A stretch of 64,000 nucleotides of DNA from Prosthecochloris sp. (lineage in GTDB: Bacteria > Bacteroidota > Chlorobiia > Chlorobiales > Chlorobiaceae): positions 1 through 64,000 of the forward strand of contig JADMLA020000040.1 in assembly GCA_015482705.2 (NCBI GenBank), given 5' to 3'. Made by a program: the position numbers and the translations under genes. Below the pieces are notes generated by a model that saw only the letters and a program-made list of their open reading frames with translations, did not search any database and was not told the origin of the DNA. Within the stretch, counting starts at the first letter, position 1. Each line of letters opens with the position of its first letter. Below, in pieces: positions 42,680 to 51,852 of the stretch.

Positions 42680-44134
42680 TTACTTGCTTTCGGGGATGTT
42701 CCATTCCGTACCTTCCTTGGTGTCTTTAATTGCAACTCCTGAATCCGCAAGCCTGTCACGAATCAGATCGCTCAGTGCAAAATTCTTGTTCTTTCTTGCC
42801 TCTTGGCGCACGTCCAGCAGAATTGAAACGATATCATTAACTATCTCTTTTCCTGCATTTTTTCCTTGCGCGTTTTCCGTATCTCCTGTTTCGATAATGC
42901 CAAGCACGTCATGGCCGTAGGACACGAAAAACTTTTTGCATTCTTCGAGTGATTTTTCCGAGAGCCCCTGCTTGCTGTTCAGTGCAGCATTAACGGCTCG
43001 AGCAAGATCGAAAAGTACTGAAATGGCGATCGGTGTATTGAAGTCATCGTTCATGGCTTCGGTAAACCGTTCTTCATATGTCGTCGTATCGAGTTCTTCA
43101 CTGCCGGGGGTAGCCGTTGAGAGTGCCCGCCAGGTTTCCTGCAGTTTTTCGAGGCCGGATTGTGAAGCCATGATGGCGGCTTCTGAAAAGTCGAGAGGGG
43201 ATCGGTAATGGGACTGCAGTATAAAGAACCGTATGACTATCGGCGGAACGCTTTGAAAAAGGTCCTTCAGGTTGACCGAATTTTTCAGCGATTTTCCCAT
43301 TTTTGTGCCGTTGACCGTCACCATATTGTTGTGCATCCAGTAGCGAACATAGGGTTTTCCCGTAGCTGCTTCGGATTGTGCAATTTCGCATTCATGGTGG
43401 GGAAACTTGTTTTCCATGCCTCCGCCATGTATGTCGATCGTATCACCGAGGTATTTCATTGCCATGGCGGAGCATTCGGCATGCCAACCGGGGTAACCGG
43501 TGCTCCAGGGTGAATCCCATTTCATGAGATGACCGGGTTCGGCTTTTTTCCAGAGAGCGAAATCGGCAGGGTGCTTCTTTTCACTTCTCGATGCCACCCT
43601 TCCGCCGGATTGCTGGGCTTCCTGATCTGTTCGGCCCGAAAGTCTTCCGTATCCGGGAAAAGAGGACACGGAGAAATACACATTGCCGTTTACCTCATAG
43701 GCATGACCGTTTTCCATCAGCTTTGTAATCAATGCAATCTGTTCAGGAATGTGTCCGGTTGCCGTAGGGGCGATACTCGGTCTGTCGACTCCTAATCGAT
43801 CCATATCCTCATAGTAACTCCGTGTATAATATTGCGCAATCTCCATGGGATCGATTTTTTCGAGACGAGCCTGCTTGGCGATTTTGTCTTCACCTTCGTC
43901 AGCATCATCGGTAAGGTGTCCGACATCGGTGATATTCTGGATATACTTGACGGTATAACCAAGATGCCGGAGCCATTTGACGACGACATCGAACGAGACA
44001 TAACTTTTTGCATGACCAAGATGAGCATGCCCGTAAACGGTAGGACCGCAGACGTAAAGTGTTGCGATTCCCGGATTCAGAGATGAAAATTCCTCTTTCT
44101 GCCGGCTGAGTGAATTATATATATAAAGGGACAT
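42680..44134 (-). CDS. cysS: Cysteinyl-tRNA synthetase
   Basis: The 484-residue class I synthetase has the HIGH-type motif HAHLGH after CGPTVYG, zinc ligands at CGPT and the GWHAECSAM/GGGMENKFPHHECE regions, and the KMSKS-type motif KMGKS (GTKMGKSLKNSV). The C-terminal helical domain is complete. It is divergent from engB. Confidence 0.97.
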   Translation of the reverse strand: MSLYIYNSLSRQKEEFSSLNPGIATLYVCGPTVYGHAHLGHAKSYVSFDVVVKWLRHLGYTVKYIQNITDVGHLTDDADEGEDKIAKQARLEKIDPMEIAQYYTRSYYEDMDRLGVDRPSIAPTATGHIPEQIALITKLMENGHAYEVNGNVYFSVSSFPGYGRLSGRTDQEAQQSGGRVASRSEKKHPADFALWKKAEPGHLMKWDSPWSTGYPGWHAECSAMAMKYLGDTIDIHGGGMENKFPHHECEIAQSEAATGKPYVRYWMHNNMVTVNGTKMGKSLKNSVNLKDLFQSVPPIVIRFFILQSHYRSPLDFSEAAIMASQSGLEKLQETWRALSTATPGSEELDTTTYEERFTEAMNDDFNTPIAISVLFDLARAVNAALNSKQGLSEKSLEECKKFFVSYGHDVLGIIETGDTENAQGKNAGKEIVNDIVSILLDVRQEARKNKNFALSDLIRDRLADSGVAIKDTKEGTEWNIPESK

Positions 44135-44293
44135 GATTCGCGGTTCTATACAGTGGCTGAAAATCTATGGAAAAAGTTAAACATTTGGGTTTTTGTTTCA
44201 AGGTGTTTAGCTTTCCGGTTTAGCTTTTACCCGGTTTTGCAACTTCGAATCGCTGCTCCCGGACCTTTCTTTGATTTGGGTTACTGTTATGAC

Positions 44294-44872
44294 ATGAAAA
44301 TACGAAACGCAACGTTTTATAAAAGTGTTTCCGCCCTCGATCAGCTTCCCGAAGAGCAGTTTCCTGAAATTGTTTTTGTTGGAAGATCGAATGTCGGTAA
44401 ATCGACACTGCTTAATTCGCTTACAGGGAAAAAAGGGCTGGCAAAAACAAGTACAACACCCGGAAAAACACAGCTTATAAATTATTTCCTGATTAACGAT
44501 ACCTGCTATTTTGTCGATCTTCCCGGCTATGGGTACGCTAAAGTGGGAAAAAGCCAAAAACAGGAGTGGGGAAAGCTGCTCGGTGATTATGTGCGTACTC
44601 GTGACCGCATTGCACTCGTTGTCATGCTTATCGATTCCCGCCATCCGGACATGGAATCCGACCGTCATATGATGGAGTTTCTTCAATATTACGATCGCTC
44701 TTTTGGGATTGCGTTGACCAAATATGACAAGCTGAAACAAAAAGATAAGGCGCGTGCCGGGCATGCCGTGAAAAGTTACTCGTTCAAATCCAAATTTATA
44801 GTAAATTACTCGGCCCTTTCCGGGCAGGGAAAAGATGAGCTTTTAGAACAACTTGCCACGTATACAGGTTAA
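44294..44872 (+). CDS. engB: GTPase EngB/YihA/YsxC (ribosome assembly)
   Basis: The 192-residue small GTPase acts in large-subunit assembly. G1 GRSNVGKS is at residues 30-37, with TTPGKTQLINYF, DLPGYGYAK and TKYDK after it. An open frame reaches back to 44153, but the added 47 residues have no family match, so the ATG at 44294 is chosen. purA follows closely. Confidence 0.95.
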   Translation: MKIRNATFYKSVSALDQLPEEQFPEIVFVGRSNVGKSTLLNSLTGKKGLAKTSTTPGKTQLINYFLINDTCYFVDLPGYGYAKVGKSQKQEWGKLLGDYVRTRDRIALVVMLIDSRHPDMESDRHMMEFLQYYDRSFGIALTKYDKLKQKDKARAGHAVKSYSFKSKFIVNYSALSGQGKDELLEQLATYTG

Positions 44873-44902
44873 AAAAGAATTGTCGTGAAAGAAAAAACAA
44901 AC

Positions 44903-46192
44903 ATGCAGCAACCATCGGCTTCAGCAACGGTCATTGTCGGGACTCAGTTCGGCGACGAGGGAAAAGGGAAACTGGTTGATTTTCTGTCATCGAAGTTCGA
45001 TGTGGTTGTTCGCTACCAGGGTGGTGCAAATGCCGGTCACACCATCTGTTTCGACAACAAAACGGTCGTACTTCATCTCATCCCGTCCGGGATATTCAAT
45101 GAAGGCTGTACTTGTGTCATCGGAAACGGTGTTGTTATCGATCCGAATGCCCTGCTCGATGAAATACGACAGGTCGAAGAGCTTGGTTATGACGTCAAGG
45201 GCCGTTTGTTCATCAGCCACAACGCTCATCTTATCATGCCGTATCACAAACTGCTCGATTCATTACATGAGAGTGCCCAGAACAACAAGAAAATCGGCAC
45301 AACCGGGCGTGGTATAGGGCCGAGTTACGAAGACAAGTTTGCCCGTAAAGGCATACGGGTGGTCGATCTGCTTCATCCTGAAATTCTCGAAGAAAAGCTT
45401 CGTTCCAATCTGGAAGCCAAGAACAAGCTGATCAGAAATATTTATGGATCGGAGGAGATAGATATCGATACCATGGTTCGCCAGTACTCCGAGTTCGACG
45501 AGATTATCAACCCCTATGTCACCAATACGCAGCTGCTTTTACACAAGATGCTGCGTAAGGGAAAGACGGTACTGCTCGAAGGGGCGCAAGGATGCCTTCT
45601 GGATGTCGATCATGGAACGTATCCGTATGTAACGTCATCCAACCCGACAGCAGGTGGTGCTTCGACAGGCTCAGGTATAGCTCCGAACTACATCGGTAAC
45701 GTTATCGGGGTTGTCAAAGCGTATATGACCCGTGTCGGTAACGGGGCGTTTCCGACGGAGCTCGATGACGAAACCGGCGAGAAACTCGGTACAATCGGTA
45801 ACGAATTCGGAGCGACAACGGGCAGAAAGCGCCGTTGCGGCTGGCTCGATCTGGTCGCTTTGCGTTATTCGCTGATTGTCAACGGTGTGACTGAAATAGC
45901 TTTGACGAAACTCGATGTACTCGATTCATTCAGCGAGATATGTGTTTGCACCTCGTACACGCTCGATGGAAAAGAGATTACGGACTTTCCTACGGATGAT
46001 CAGACGCTCAGCCGTGTGACACCGGTGTACAAGCCTTTGAAAGGCTGGAATGCATCGAATGCGGCAGCGAGATCTTTCGATGATCTGCATACCGAGACAA
46101 AGACGTTCATCTCGTTTCTCGAAGAAGAACTCGATGTGCCGGTAACGTTTATTTCGGTTGGTCCCGGAAGGGATGAAACCGTTTTCAGGTGA
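44903..46192 (+). CDS. purA: Adenylosuccinate synthetase
   Basis: The 429-residue enzyme makes adenylosuccinate from IMP, aspartate and GTP. The GDEGKGKLVDFL P-loop, GNGVVIDP, GTTGRGIGPSYEDK and EGAQGCLLDVDHGTYPYVTSSN are diagnostic. A GTG at 44885 is an alternative start giving 6 more residues. It lies 30 bp after engB. Confidence 0.97.
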   Translation: MQQPSASATVIVGTQFGDEGKGKLVDFLSSKFDVVVRYQGGANAGHTICFDNKTVVLHLIPSGIFNEGCTCVIGNGVVIDPNALLDEIRQVEELGYDVKGRLFISHNAHLIMPYHKLLDSLHESAQNNKKIGTTGRGIGPSYEDKFARKGIRVVDLLHPEILEEKLRSNLEAKNKLIRNIYGSEEIDIDTMVRQYSEFDEIINPYVTNTQLLLHKMLRKGKTVLLEGAQGCLLDVDHGTYPYVTSSNPTAGGASTGSGIAPNYIGNVIGVVKAYMTRVGNGAFPTELDDETGEKLGTIGNEFGATTGRKRRCGWLDLVALRYSLIVNGVTEIALTKLDVLDSFSEICVCTSYTLDGKEITDFPTDDQTLSRVTPVYKPLKGWNASNAAARSFDDLHTETKTFISFLEEELDVPVTFISVGPGRDETVFR

Positions 46193-46224
46193 TGGTTCAA
46201 CGGCTATAGTGACAAGGAGAGATC

Positions 46225-46548
46225 ATGGCATTGATGGATATAGCGGTTGTTCCGCTTGACAAGGGTTCGAAAGGGCTCAGCGCCGGTGTCGCCGAGCTTC
46301 AGAATATTCTTCAAAAGAGCGGTCTGGATTACAGGCTTCATGATATGGGCACCACCGTTTCGGGTTCCGCCACCGAGCTTTTTGCTGTGGCGGAGCGGCT
46401 GCATGAACACTTGTTTACAGCAGGTACACAACGTGTCTATACGGTTATCAAGATCGACGACCGCAGGGATAAAAATGTTGCCATCGGCGAAAAGATTGTC
46501 TCGGTTAAGCGGAAGATGGGCAGTTCGGGCTCCAGCCCTCTCTCCTAA
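46225..46548 (+). CDS. MTH1187/YqgV family thiamine-binding protein
   Basis: The 107-residue protein belongs to the family of small ferredoxin-like-fold proteins (DUF77) whose members bind thiamine. DIAVVPL, YRLHDMGTTVSG and the VYTVIKIDDRRDK strand are characteristic. An AAGGAGA ribosome site precedes the ATG. Function in the cell is unclear. It ends 43 bp before a dispersed repeat. Confidence 0.85.
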   Translation: MALMDIAVVPLDKGSKGLSAGVAELQNILQKSGLDYRLHDMGTTVSGSATELFAVAERLHEHLFTAGTQRVYTVIKIDDRRDKNVAIGEKIVSVKRKMGSSGSSPLS

Positions 46549-46590
46549 ACGCAACGTATGGCTTCTCTGCCCTCGGAAAAAAGCTGTCAG

Positions 46591-46728
46591 GCTGTCTCAA
46601 AAAAACTGCTTCATGACTATCGGTCAACGTCTCGGATAGAGAGTCATGCCGCACTCGATGCGGCATCCATACTGACTTTCATTGGAAGACGGATCCTCGG
46701 GTCAAGCTCGAGGATGACCAGAGAAAGA
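46591..46728 (+). repeat. Dispersed repeat, short copy
   Basis: This 138-bp element begins GCTGTCTCAAAAAAACTGCTTC and continues with GACTATCGGTCA. It contains a hairpin built on GTCATGCCGCA..TGCGGCATCCAT and ends in GATCCTCGGGTCAAGCTCGAGGATGAC, itself palindromic. A longer relative is at 59444-59623. It resembles the REP-type hairpins in the composite repeats near the window start but is a different family. Confidence 0.7.
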
Positions 46729-46790
46729 GTAATTATAGGGCTAACGAGATAGCCTCTCGAACGGTCCATCTCATGGAAGGATTGTTTTTT

Positions 46791-47333
46791 TCAGGGAGTT
46801 TCGTACGTGAGCGATGAAACGACAAGCTCGACCCCCTTCGCGACTTTCGAGTGATGCTCGTCTGCTACCTGGTCTACAACAAAGCATACCTGGCCGGCAA
46901 CGGATTTGCGCCTGTAGGTTCTTGTGTGCGGTGTCTTTACCCCCAAAATGTCTATGGCGAATTTCTCCGAGAGAATTTCGTATTCACCTGATTGTCTTAT
47001 ACTGCCAAATACCGAATCAGTGACGTCCCCGAAAGGAACTTCTTCATTACATGATCGAGCATAGATTTCTGCAAACCCATCTATATCGCGAGCGTCATCT
47101 GCCGGGAGTATAAAGATTGTTACCAAAAGACCAGTTCCCGGGTACTCTATCAAAAGGTGCCGGAGTTCTCCTTTCATACCATCTTCTGCTACTTTCCAAT
47201 TTCCAGGGTATTGAAATTCCAGTCCGGCATTGTTGTAGGCTCTTGGATTATCACTCTCTGCGCTTCTTTCGCCACAACCTGTCAAGAATAGTGATAGAAG
47301 CGCCAAGCAGGAAATTTGAAGCATGTTTTTCAT
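46791..47333 (-). CDS. Lipoprotein of unknown function
   Basis: Starting at the ATG at 47333 gives 180 residues with a lipoprotein signal (LLSLFLTGCGERS). The mature part is predicted soluble, with a PsbP/DUF-like pattern (LEFQYPGNWKVAEDG at the start, then strands and a Cys pair). I do not recognise the family with confidence. An upstream start at 47390 is possible but adds 19 residues before the signal. It faces away from bchN. Confidence 0.7.
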   Translation of the reverse strand: MKNMLQISCLALLSLFLTGCGERSAESDNPRAYNNAGLEFQYPGNWKVAEDGMKGELRHLLIEYPGTGLLVTIFILPADDARDIDGFAEIYARSCNEEVPFGDVTDSVFGSIRQSGEYEILSEKFAIDILGVKTPHTRTYRRKSVAGQVCFVVDQVADEHHSKVAKGVELVVSSLTYETP

Positions 47334-47749
47334 TGCTGTCTCTCTGACAGTATTCATTGTATGTACTCCGGGTAGTGGCAGAAATCTCAATAAAGATGAG
47401 CTGCATATTTTTTCGCGTTACTTGAATTGTACTTATTACACTGCAGTGGAACGGAAAGATTCATGCGGGGTTATGTTTCTCAGTAACGTATTGTTTCTAA
47501 ACATCCTCCACAATTTCGCCATTGTTTTCGAACAATACAAGTAATAATAGCTATGCAGCCTCTCTCCCCTGTTGCAGACAAGGCAGAGCGGTGTGGAGGA
47601 AAGATCGGATTTTGCGACAATCCTTCACCTGTCGGAAGAAGCGACTCTCTGCGAGCCACGGTCCTCCCTTTTTGGTCGTGCTGACAGGGCTTTTCATAGG
47701 TTTTCATTTCTACCTATTATTCGTATCTTCAATTCTTTATATTCAAAGC
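47334..47749. other. Intergenic region between lipoprotein and bchN, no gene
   Basis: No supported gene. A block at about 47560-47690 reads, on the minus strand, like a fragment of a widespread intergenic repeat (CTCTCCCCTGTTGC and CACCTGTCGGAAGAAG on the plus strand). I cannot align it to another copy within this window. The open frames crossing the region lack codon structure or family similarity. Confidence 0.4.
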
Positions 47750-47778
47750 TTGACGGTTGCAGAATCTGAAGCTGTATT
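47750..47778 (+). promoter_or_regulatory. Predicted promoter of bchNBL
   Basis: TTGACG (47750-47755), a 17-base spacer and TGTATT (47773-47778) form a good sigma-70 type promoter 54 bp before the bchN start codon. The AT-rich tract upstream (about 47700-47745) fits an UP element. No repressor site is recognised. Confidence 0.5.
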
Positions 47779-47832
47779 CATGGTGTTAACCCGAAGGATG
47801 CGGCGGCAGCAAATTTCAGGAGGAAGGAGCTC

Positions 47833-49098
47833 ATGGCGTCAGTTCCGGGCACAACTCAGTTACTTAAAGAAGACAACGTTACTCACAGTTTTTGCGGTCT
47901 TGCCAGTGTCGGCTGGCTGTATCAGAAAATCAAGGATAGTTTTTTCCTTATTCTCGGCACCCATACCTGTGCGCACTTTCTCCAGAATGCTCTCGGTATG
48001 ATGATTTTCGCGAAACCCCGTTTTGGTATCGCGCTGATGGAAGAGAGTGACCTCTCGCGGCAGGACCCGAAACTCGAAGACGTTATTGCTGAAATCAGGA
48101 GAGACCATCATCCATCGGTTATTTTTCTGCTTTCTTCCTGCACACCGGAAGTCATGAAAGTCGATTTCAAAGGGCTTGCGCATTCGTTGAGCACTTCTGA
48201 GGTTCCTGTGCTTTTCGTGCCGGCGAGCGGACTCGTTTACAACTTCACCCAGGCGGAGGATTCGGTGCTTCAGGCAATGGTGCCTTTTTGTCCGGAGGCT
48301 CCTGCCGGAGAAAAAAGCGTTGTTTTTGTCGGATCGGTCAATGATTCCATTGCTGATGACCTTCGTTCCGAGGCTGAAGAACTGGGCATCAAGGTAGGAG
48401 GGTTTCTGCCCGAAAACCGCTTCGATCAGCTGCCTGCGATCGGGCCTGATACCGTGCTCGCTCCGATACAGCCCTATCTTTCGAGAGTTGTTTCCAGGCT
48501 TAACCGTGAACGGGGTTCGAAAGTGCTTCGCTCGCTTTTCCCTTTCGGTCCTACGGGAACGAGGGTTTTCTGGGAAGATCTGGCGGCCATGTTCGATATA
48601 ACAGTAGATTTACATGAAAGAGAACAGGCGGCATGGGACCGGATTTCAGACCAGGTTGACCTGTTGAAAGGCAAAAGGGTGTTTTTCACGGCGGATACCA
48701 TGATGGAACTACCGCTCGCCCGTTTTCTGAAAAACGTCGGTGCAGAGGTCATTGAGTGCAGCAGCGCATATATCAATAAAAAGTTTCATGCACGCGAGCT
48801 CGAGGCTCTCGATGGCGTCAAAGTGGTCGAGCAGCCCAACTTTCATCGTCAGTTGCAGGACATCAAGCAGGATAATCCTGATCTGATCGTCACTTCTCTC
48901 ATGACTGCCAATCCTTTCGTCGGGAACGGGTTCATCGTCAAGTGGAGCATGGAGTTCACGTTGATGCCGATTCACAGCTGGTCCGGTGTCTTCACGCTCG
49001 CGAACCTGTTTGTTTCTCCGCTCCAGCGCCGAAGCAAACTTCCTGAGTTTGACGAGTCGGTGTGGTTGAAGGGAGTGATGCCGAGCGCCGGGCATTGA
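47833..49098 (+). CDS. bchN: Light-independent protochlorophyllide reductase subunit N
   Basis: The 421-residue BchN is one half of the NB-protein that reduces the D ring of protochlorophyllide in the dark, using electrons from BchL. Cys21 (SFCGLA), Cys46 (THTCAHF) and Cys103 (SSCTPE) fit the three Cys ligands of the [4Fe-4S] cluster; the fourth is Asp36 of BchB. A strong AGGAAGGAG ribosome site precedes the ATG. bchB follows after 77 bp. The enzyme is homologous to nitrogenase MoFe-type proteins and is oxygen-sensitive, as fits an anaerobic phototroph. Confidence 0.98.
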   Translation: MASVPGTTQLLKEDNVTHSFCGLASVGWLYQKIKDSFFLILGTHTCAHFLQNALGMMIFAKPRFGIALMEESDLSRQDPKLEDVIAEIRRDHHPSVIFLLSSCTPEVMKVDFKGLAHSLSTSEVPVLFVPASGLVYNFTQAEDSVLQAMVPFCPEAPAGEKSVVFVGSVNDSIADDLRSEAEELGIKVGGFLPENRFDQLPAIGPDTVLAPIQPYLSRVVSRLNRERGSKVLRSLFPFGPTGTRVFWEDLAAMFDITVDLHEREQAAWDRISDQVDLLKGKRVFFTADTMMELPLARFLKNVGAEVIECSSAYINKKFHARELEALDGVKVVEQPNFHRQLQDIKQDNPDLIVTSLMTANPFVGNGFIVKWSMEFTLMPIHSWSGVFTLANLFVSPLQRRSKLPEFDESVWLKGVMPSAGH

Positions 49099-49175
49099 AC
49101 ACGATGGTTTCGGCTGAACCGAAGTTTGGGTAAGAGCAACTAATGGAATTGCAATCATAAAGAGGATTACAAAGC

Positions 49176-50768
49176 ATGCGTTTAGCTTTCTGGCTCTATG
49201 AGGGAACAGCGCTTCACGGAATAAGCCGTGTTACCAACAGTATGAAAAATGTTCATACGGTCTATCATGCCCCTCAGGGAGACGATTACATAACCGCAAC
49301 CTATACCATGCTGGAAAGAACGCCGGAGTTTCCCGCTCTTTCCATCAGCGTTGTCAGAGGCCAGGATCTCGCCCGTGGTGTGTCACGGCTGCCCAGTACC
49401 CTGGAGCAGGTTGAAGAACATTACCACCCTGAAATCATTGTTGTCGCTCCAAGCTGCAGTACCGCTCTTCTTCAAGAGGATCTCACTCAGCTCTCCCGGC
49501 ATTCAGGAGTCGATTCCGATAAGATTATCGTACATGACGTCAATCCTTTCAGGGTCCAGGAACACGAGTCGGCTGAAGGTTTGTTCACCAAGCTTGTCGA
49601 GCGGTATTCGCTTGAACAGAGTGTGACCGAAAAACCAAGTGTCAACTTGTTAGGGTTTACATCACTTGGTTTTCACCTGCGTTCGGACCTTGTCAGCCTG
49701 CGCAGGATTCTCAAAACTCTCGGTGTTGAGGTAAACGTTGTTGCGCCATGGGGCGCAGGCCTCGAAGAACTCCGTAATCTTCCCGCTGCATGGCTCAATA
49801 TCGTACCTTACCACGAAATGGGACGGGGGGCAGCACATTACCTTCGTGAGAAATTCGGAATGCCGTCGGTTCAGGGTACGCCTCTGGGTGTAGAAGCTAC
49901 ACTCGACTGGATTCGTGAACTGCTTGAGAAACTGAACGTTATTGCGGAGGAAAAAGGGTTGCCGGCCCTTGCAATGCCGCCTTTGACCGATTTTTCGCTT
50001 GACGGGCTGAGTGCTCCCAGTGGCGTGCCGTGGTTCGCTCGTACTGCCGATATGGAAAGTTTCAGCGCTAAACGGGCGTTTGTTTTCGGCGATGCTACGC
50101 ACACTGTCGGTATGGTCAAGTTTCTCAAAAATGAGCTTGGGATGCAGATCATCGGTGCGGGTACCTATCTTGAAGAACATGCCGACTGGATTCGTGAACA
50201 GCTCGAAGGATATCTGCCGGAACCGCTTATGGTGACGGACAAGTTCCAGGAAATTTCGAAAAAAATCGAGGATGAAATGCCGGATCTGGTCTGTGGCACC
50301 CAGATGGAACGGCACAGCTGTCGGAAGCTCGATGTACCGTGTATGGTTATTTCAACACCGACGCATATAGAAAATCACCTGATCGGGTACTATCCTGTTC
50401 TCGGGTTCGAGGGGGCTGACGTACTTGCCGACCGGGTCTATACGTCATGTAAGCTTGGACTTGAAAAACACCTTGTTGATTTCTTCGGCGATGCCGGTCT
50501 GGAATACGAGGAAGAGGAACCGGCAGCGACATTGAACGGTCAGCCGGGATCTTCAGCAGAAAGCGGTGAAGAGGGTACGCAGTTCGGAGAAGAAGGCGGT
50601 GCGGACGGAATGCCATGGAGCGCAGATGCTGAAAAAATGCTCAAAAAAGTACCGTTTTTCGTTCGCAAGAAGGTTCGTAAGAATACCGAGAATTTCGCCC
50701 GTGAAAACGGTGAGACAAACATAACCGCCGAGGTTTTCAAAAGGGCCAAAGAAGCTTTGGGCGGGTAA
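49176..50768 (+). CDS. bchB: Light-independent protochlorophyllide reductase subunit B
   Basis: The 530-residue BchB starts MRLAFWLYEGTALHGISR. Asp36 (PQGDDY) is the fourth ligand of the NB cluster. The C-terminal PCP-reductase-like domain (MPWSADAEKMLKKVPFFVRKKVRKNTE) is present after an acidic linker at about 460-478 that varies between species. An AGAGG ribosome site precedes the start. bchL follows after 40 bp. Confidence 0.98.
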   Translation: MRLAFWLYEGTALHGISRVTNSMKNVHTVYHAPQGDDYITATYTMLERTPEFPALSISVVRGQDLARGVSRLPSTLEQVEEHYHPEIIVVAPSCSTALLQEDLTQLSRHSGVDSDKIIVHDVNPFRVQEHESAEGLFTKLVERYSLEQSVTEKPSVNLLGFTSLGFHLRSDLVSLRRILKTLGVEVNVVAPWGAGLEELRNLPAAWLNIVPYHEMGRGAAHYLREKFGMPSVQGTPLGVEATLDWIRELLEKLNVIAEEKGLPALAMPPLTDFSLDGLSAPSGVPWFARTADMESFSAKRAFVFGDATHTVGMVKFLKNELGMQIIGAGTYLEEHADWIREQLEGYLPEPLMVTDKFQEISKKIEDEMPDLVCGTQMERHSCRKLDVPCMVISTPTHIENHLIGYYPVLGFEGADVLADRVYTSCKLGLEKHLVDFFGDAGLEYEEEEPAATLNGQPGSSAESGEEGTQFGEEGGADGMPWSADAEKMLKKVPFFVRKKVRKNTENFARENGETNITAEVFKRAKEALGG

Positions 50769-50808
50769 GCAAGTATCGTATCGTTAATTTAATTTTTGCG
50801 TTGTCACC

Positions 50809-51636
50809 ATGAGTTTAATCCTTGCTGTTTATGGAAAGGGAGGTATCGGGAAGAGTACAACAACCGCGAATATTTCAGCAGCGCTTGCACTGAAAGGCGC
50901 TAAAGTTCTACAGATCGGCTGCGACCCGAAGCATGACAGTACCTTTCCTCTTACGGGTACCCTGCAGAAAACCGTGATCGAGGCTCTCGAGGAAGTTGAT
51001 TTTCATCACGAGGAGCTGACCGAGGAGGATATCATAGAAACCGGTTTTGGCGGTGTTGACGCTCTGGAAGCCGGCGGGCCTCCCGCTGGAAGCGGATGCG
51101 GCGGTTACGTTGTTGGTGAAGCGGTCAAGCTTCTTCAGGAACTCGGCGTCTATGACCGTTACGATGTCATTCTGTTCGATGTTCTCGGCGACGTGGTCTG
51201 CGGCGGGTTCAGTGCTCCATTGACCTATGCCGATTATGCGGTGATTATCGCAACCAATGATTTCGACAGTATCTTTGCGGCTAACCGCCTTTGTATGGCC
51301 ATCGAGCAGAAAAGTACACGCTACAAGGTGCAGCTTGCCGGAATCGTCGCCAATCGTGTGGACTATGCGAAAGGCGGTGGCACCAACATGCTCGAGCAGT
51401 TTGCAGACAAGGTTGGCACCAAGCTTCTTGCAAGGGTTCCCTATCACGAACTGATCCGCAAGAGCCGTTTTGCCGGAAAGACCATGTTCCAGATGGAAGA
51501 CGGGCCGGATAAAGACGAATGTGTAAAACCATACAACGAGATTGCGGATTTCCTCCTTTCAAAGGAGCCTTCGGCTTCCGTACCGGCACCGATCGGTGAC
51601 AGGGAGATTTTCGACATCGTCGGGGGATGGCAGTAG
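50809..51636 (+). CDS. bchL: Light-independent protochlorophyllide reductase ATP-binding subunit L
   Basis: The 275-residue NifH-like iron protein uses ATP to drive electrons to BchN-BchB. P-loop GKGGIGKST is at residues 9-17, and the bridging [4Fe-4S] Cys are Cys97 (SGCGGY) and Cys131 (VVCGGF). It is the last gene of the bchNBL operon; a terminator follows at 51739-51769. Confidence 0.98.
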   Translation: MSLILAVYGKGGIGKSTTTANISAALALKGAKVLQIGCDPKHDSTFPLTGTLQKTVIEALEEVDFHHEELTEEDIIETGFGGVDALEAGGPPAGSGCGGYVVGEAVKLLQELGVYDRYDVILFDVLGDVVCGGFSAPLTYADYAVIIATNDFDSIFAANRLCMAIEQKSTRYKVQLAGIVANRVDYAKGGGTNMLEQFADKVGTKLLARVPYHELIRKSRFAGKTMFQMEDGPDKDECVKPYNEIADFLLSKEPSASVPAPIGDREIFDIVGGWQ

Positions 51637-51738
51637 GACGGGTCGCTATAGCGCCTGTTGAATCGTTGAACTGTTGAGTTGTTGAATCGTCGGATGGCTC
51701 GACACCGGATGTTCAAAGATCAACGGAAAGAAAAATGC

Positions 51739-51769
51739 AAGGCAGCTTTCGGGCTGCCTTTTGTTTTTT
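51739..51769 (+). terminator. Intrinsic terminator after bchL
   Basis: AAGGCAGC (51739-51746) pairs with GCTGCCTT (51753-51760) across a 6-nt TTTCGG loop, followed by TTGTTTTTTC. It separates bchNBL from the methyltransferase gene, about 100 bp after the bchL stop. Confidence 0.85.
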
Positions 51770-51852
51770 CCGGTTTTGATCTACAACTTTATAGTTGCGG
51801 TGGCGGTGGTGATATTGTTAAAGAATATCTGTTGAACCGAAGAGGTAAAGCT

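Noticed and set aside
47560..47700. Possible riboswitch (cobalamin-like) before bchN
   Set aside because: Stem-like pieces are present, but no conserved cobalamin box could be read by eye and the block looks more like a dispersed intergenic repeat.
47522..48001. 159-codon open frame on the plus strand overlapping the bchN start
   Set aside because: It overlaps bchN in another frame, has no recognisable domain, and part of it runs through a possible intergenic repeat.
51679..51852. N-terminal extension of the methyltransferase
   Set aside because: It runs through the bchL terminator; the ATG at 51853 has a good ribosome site.
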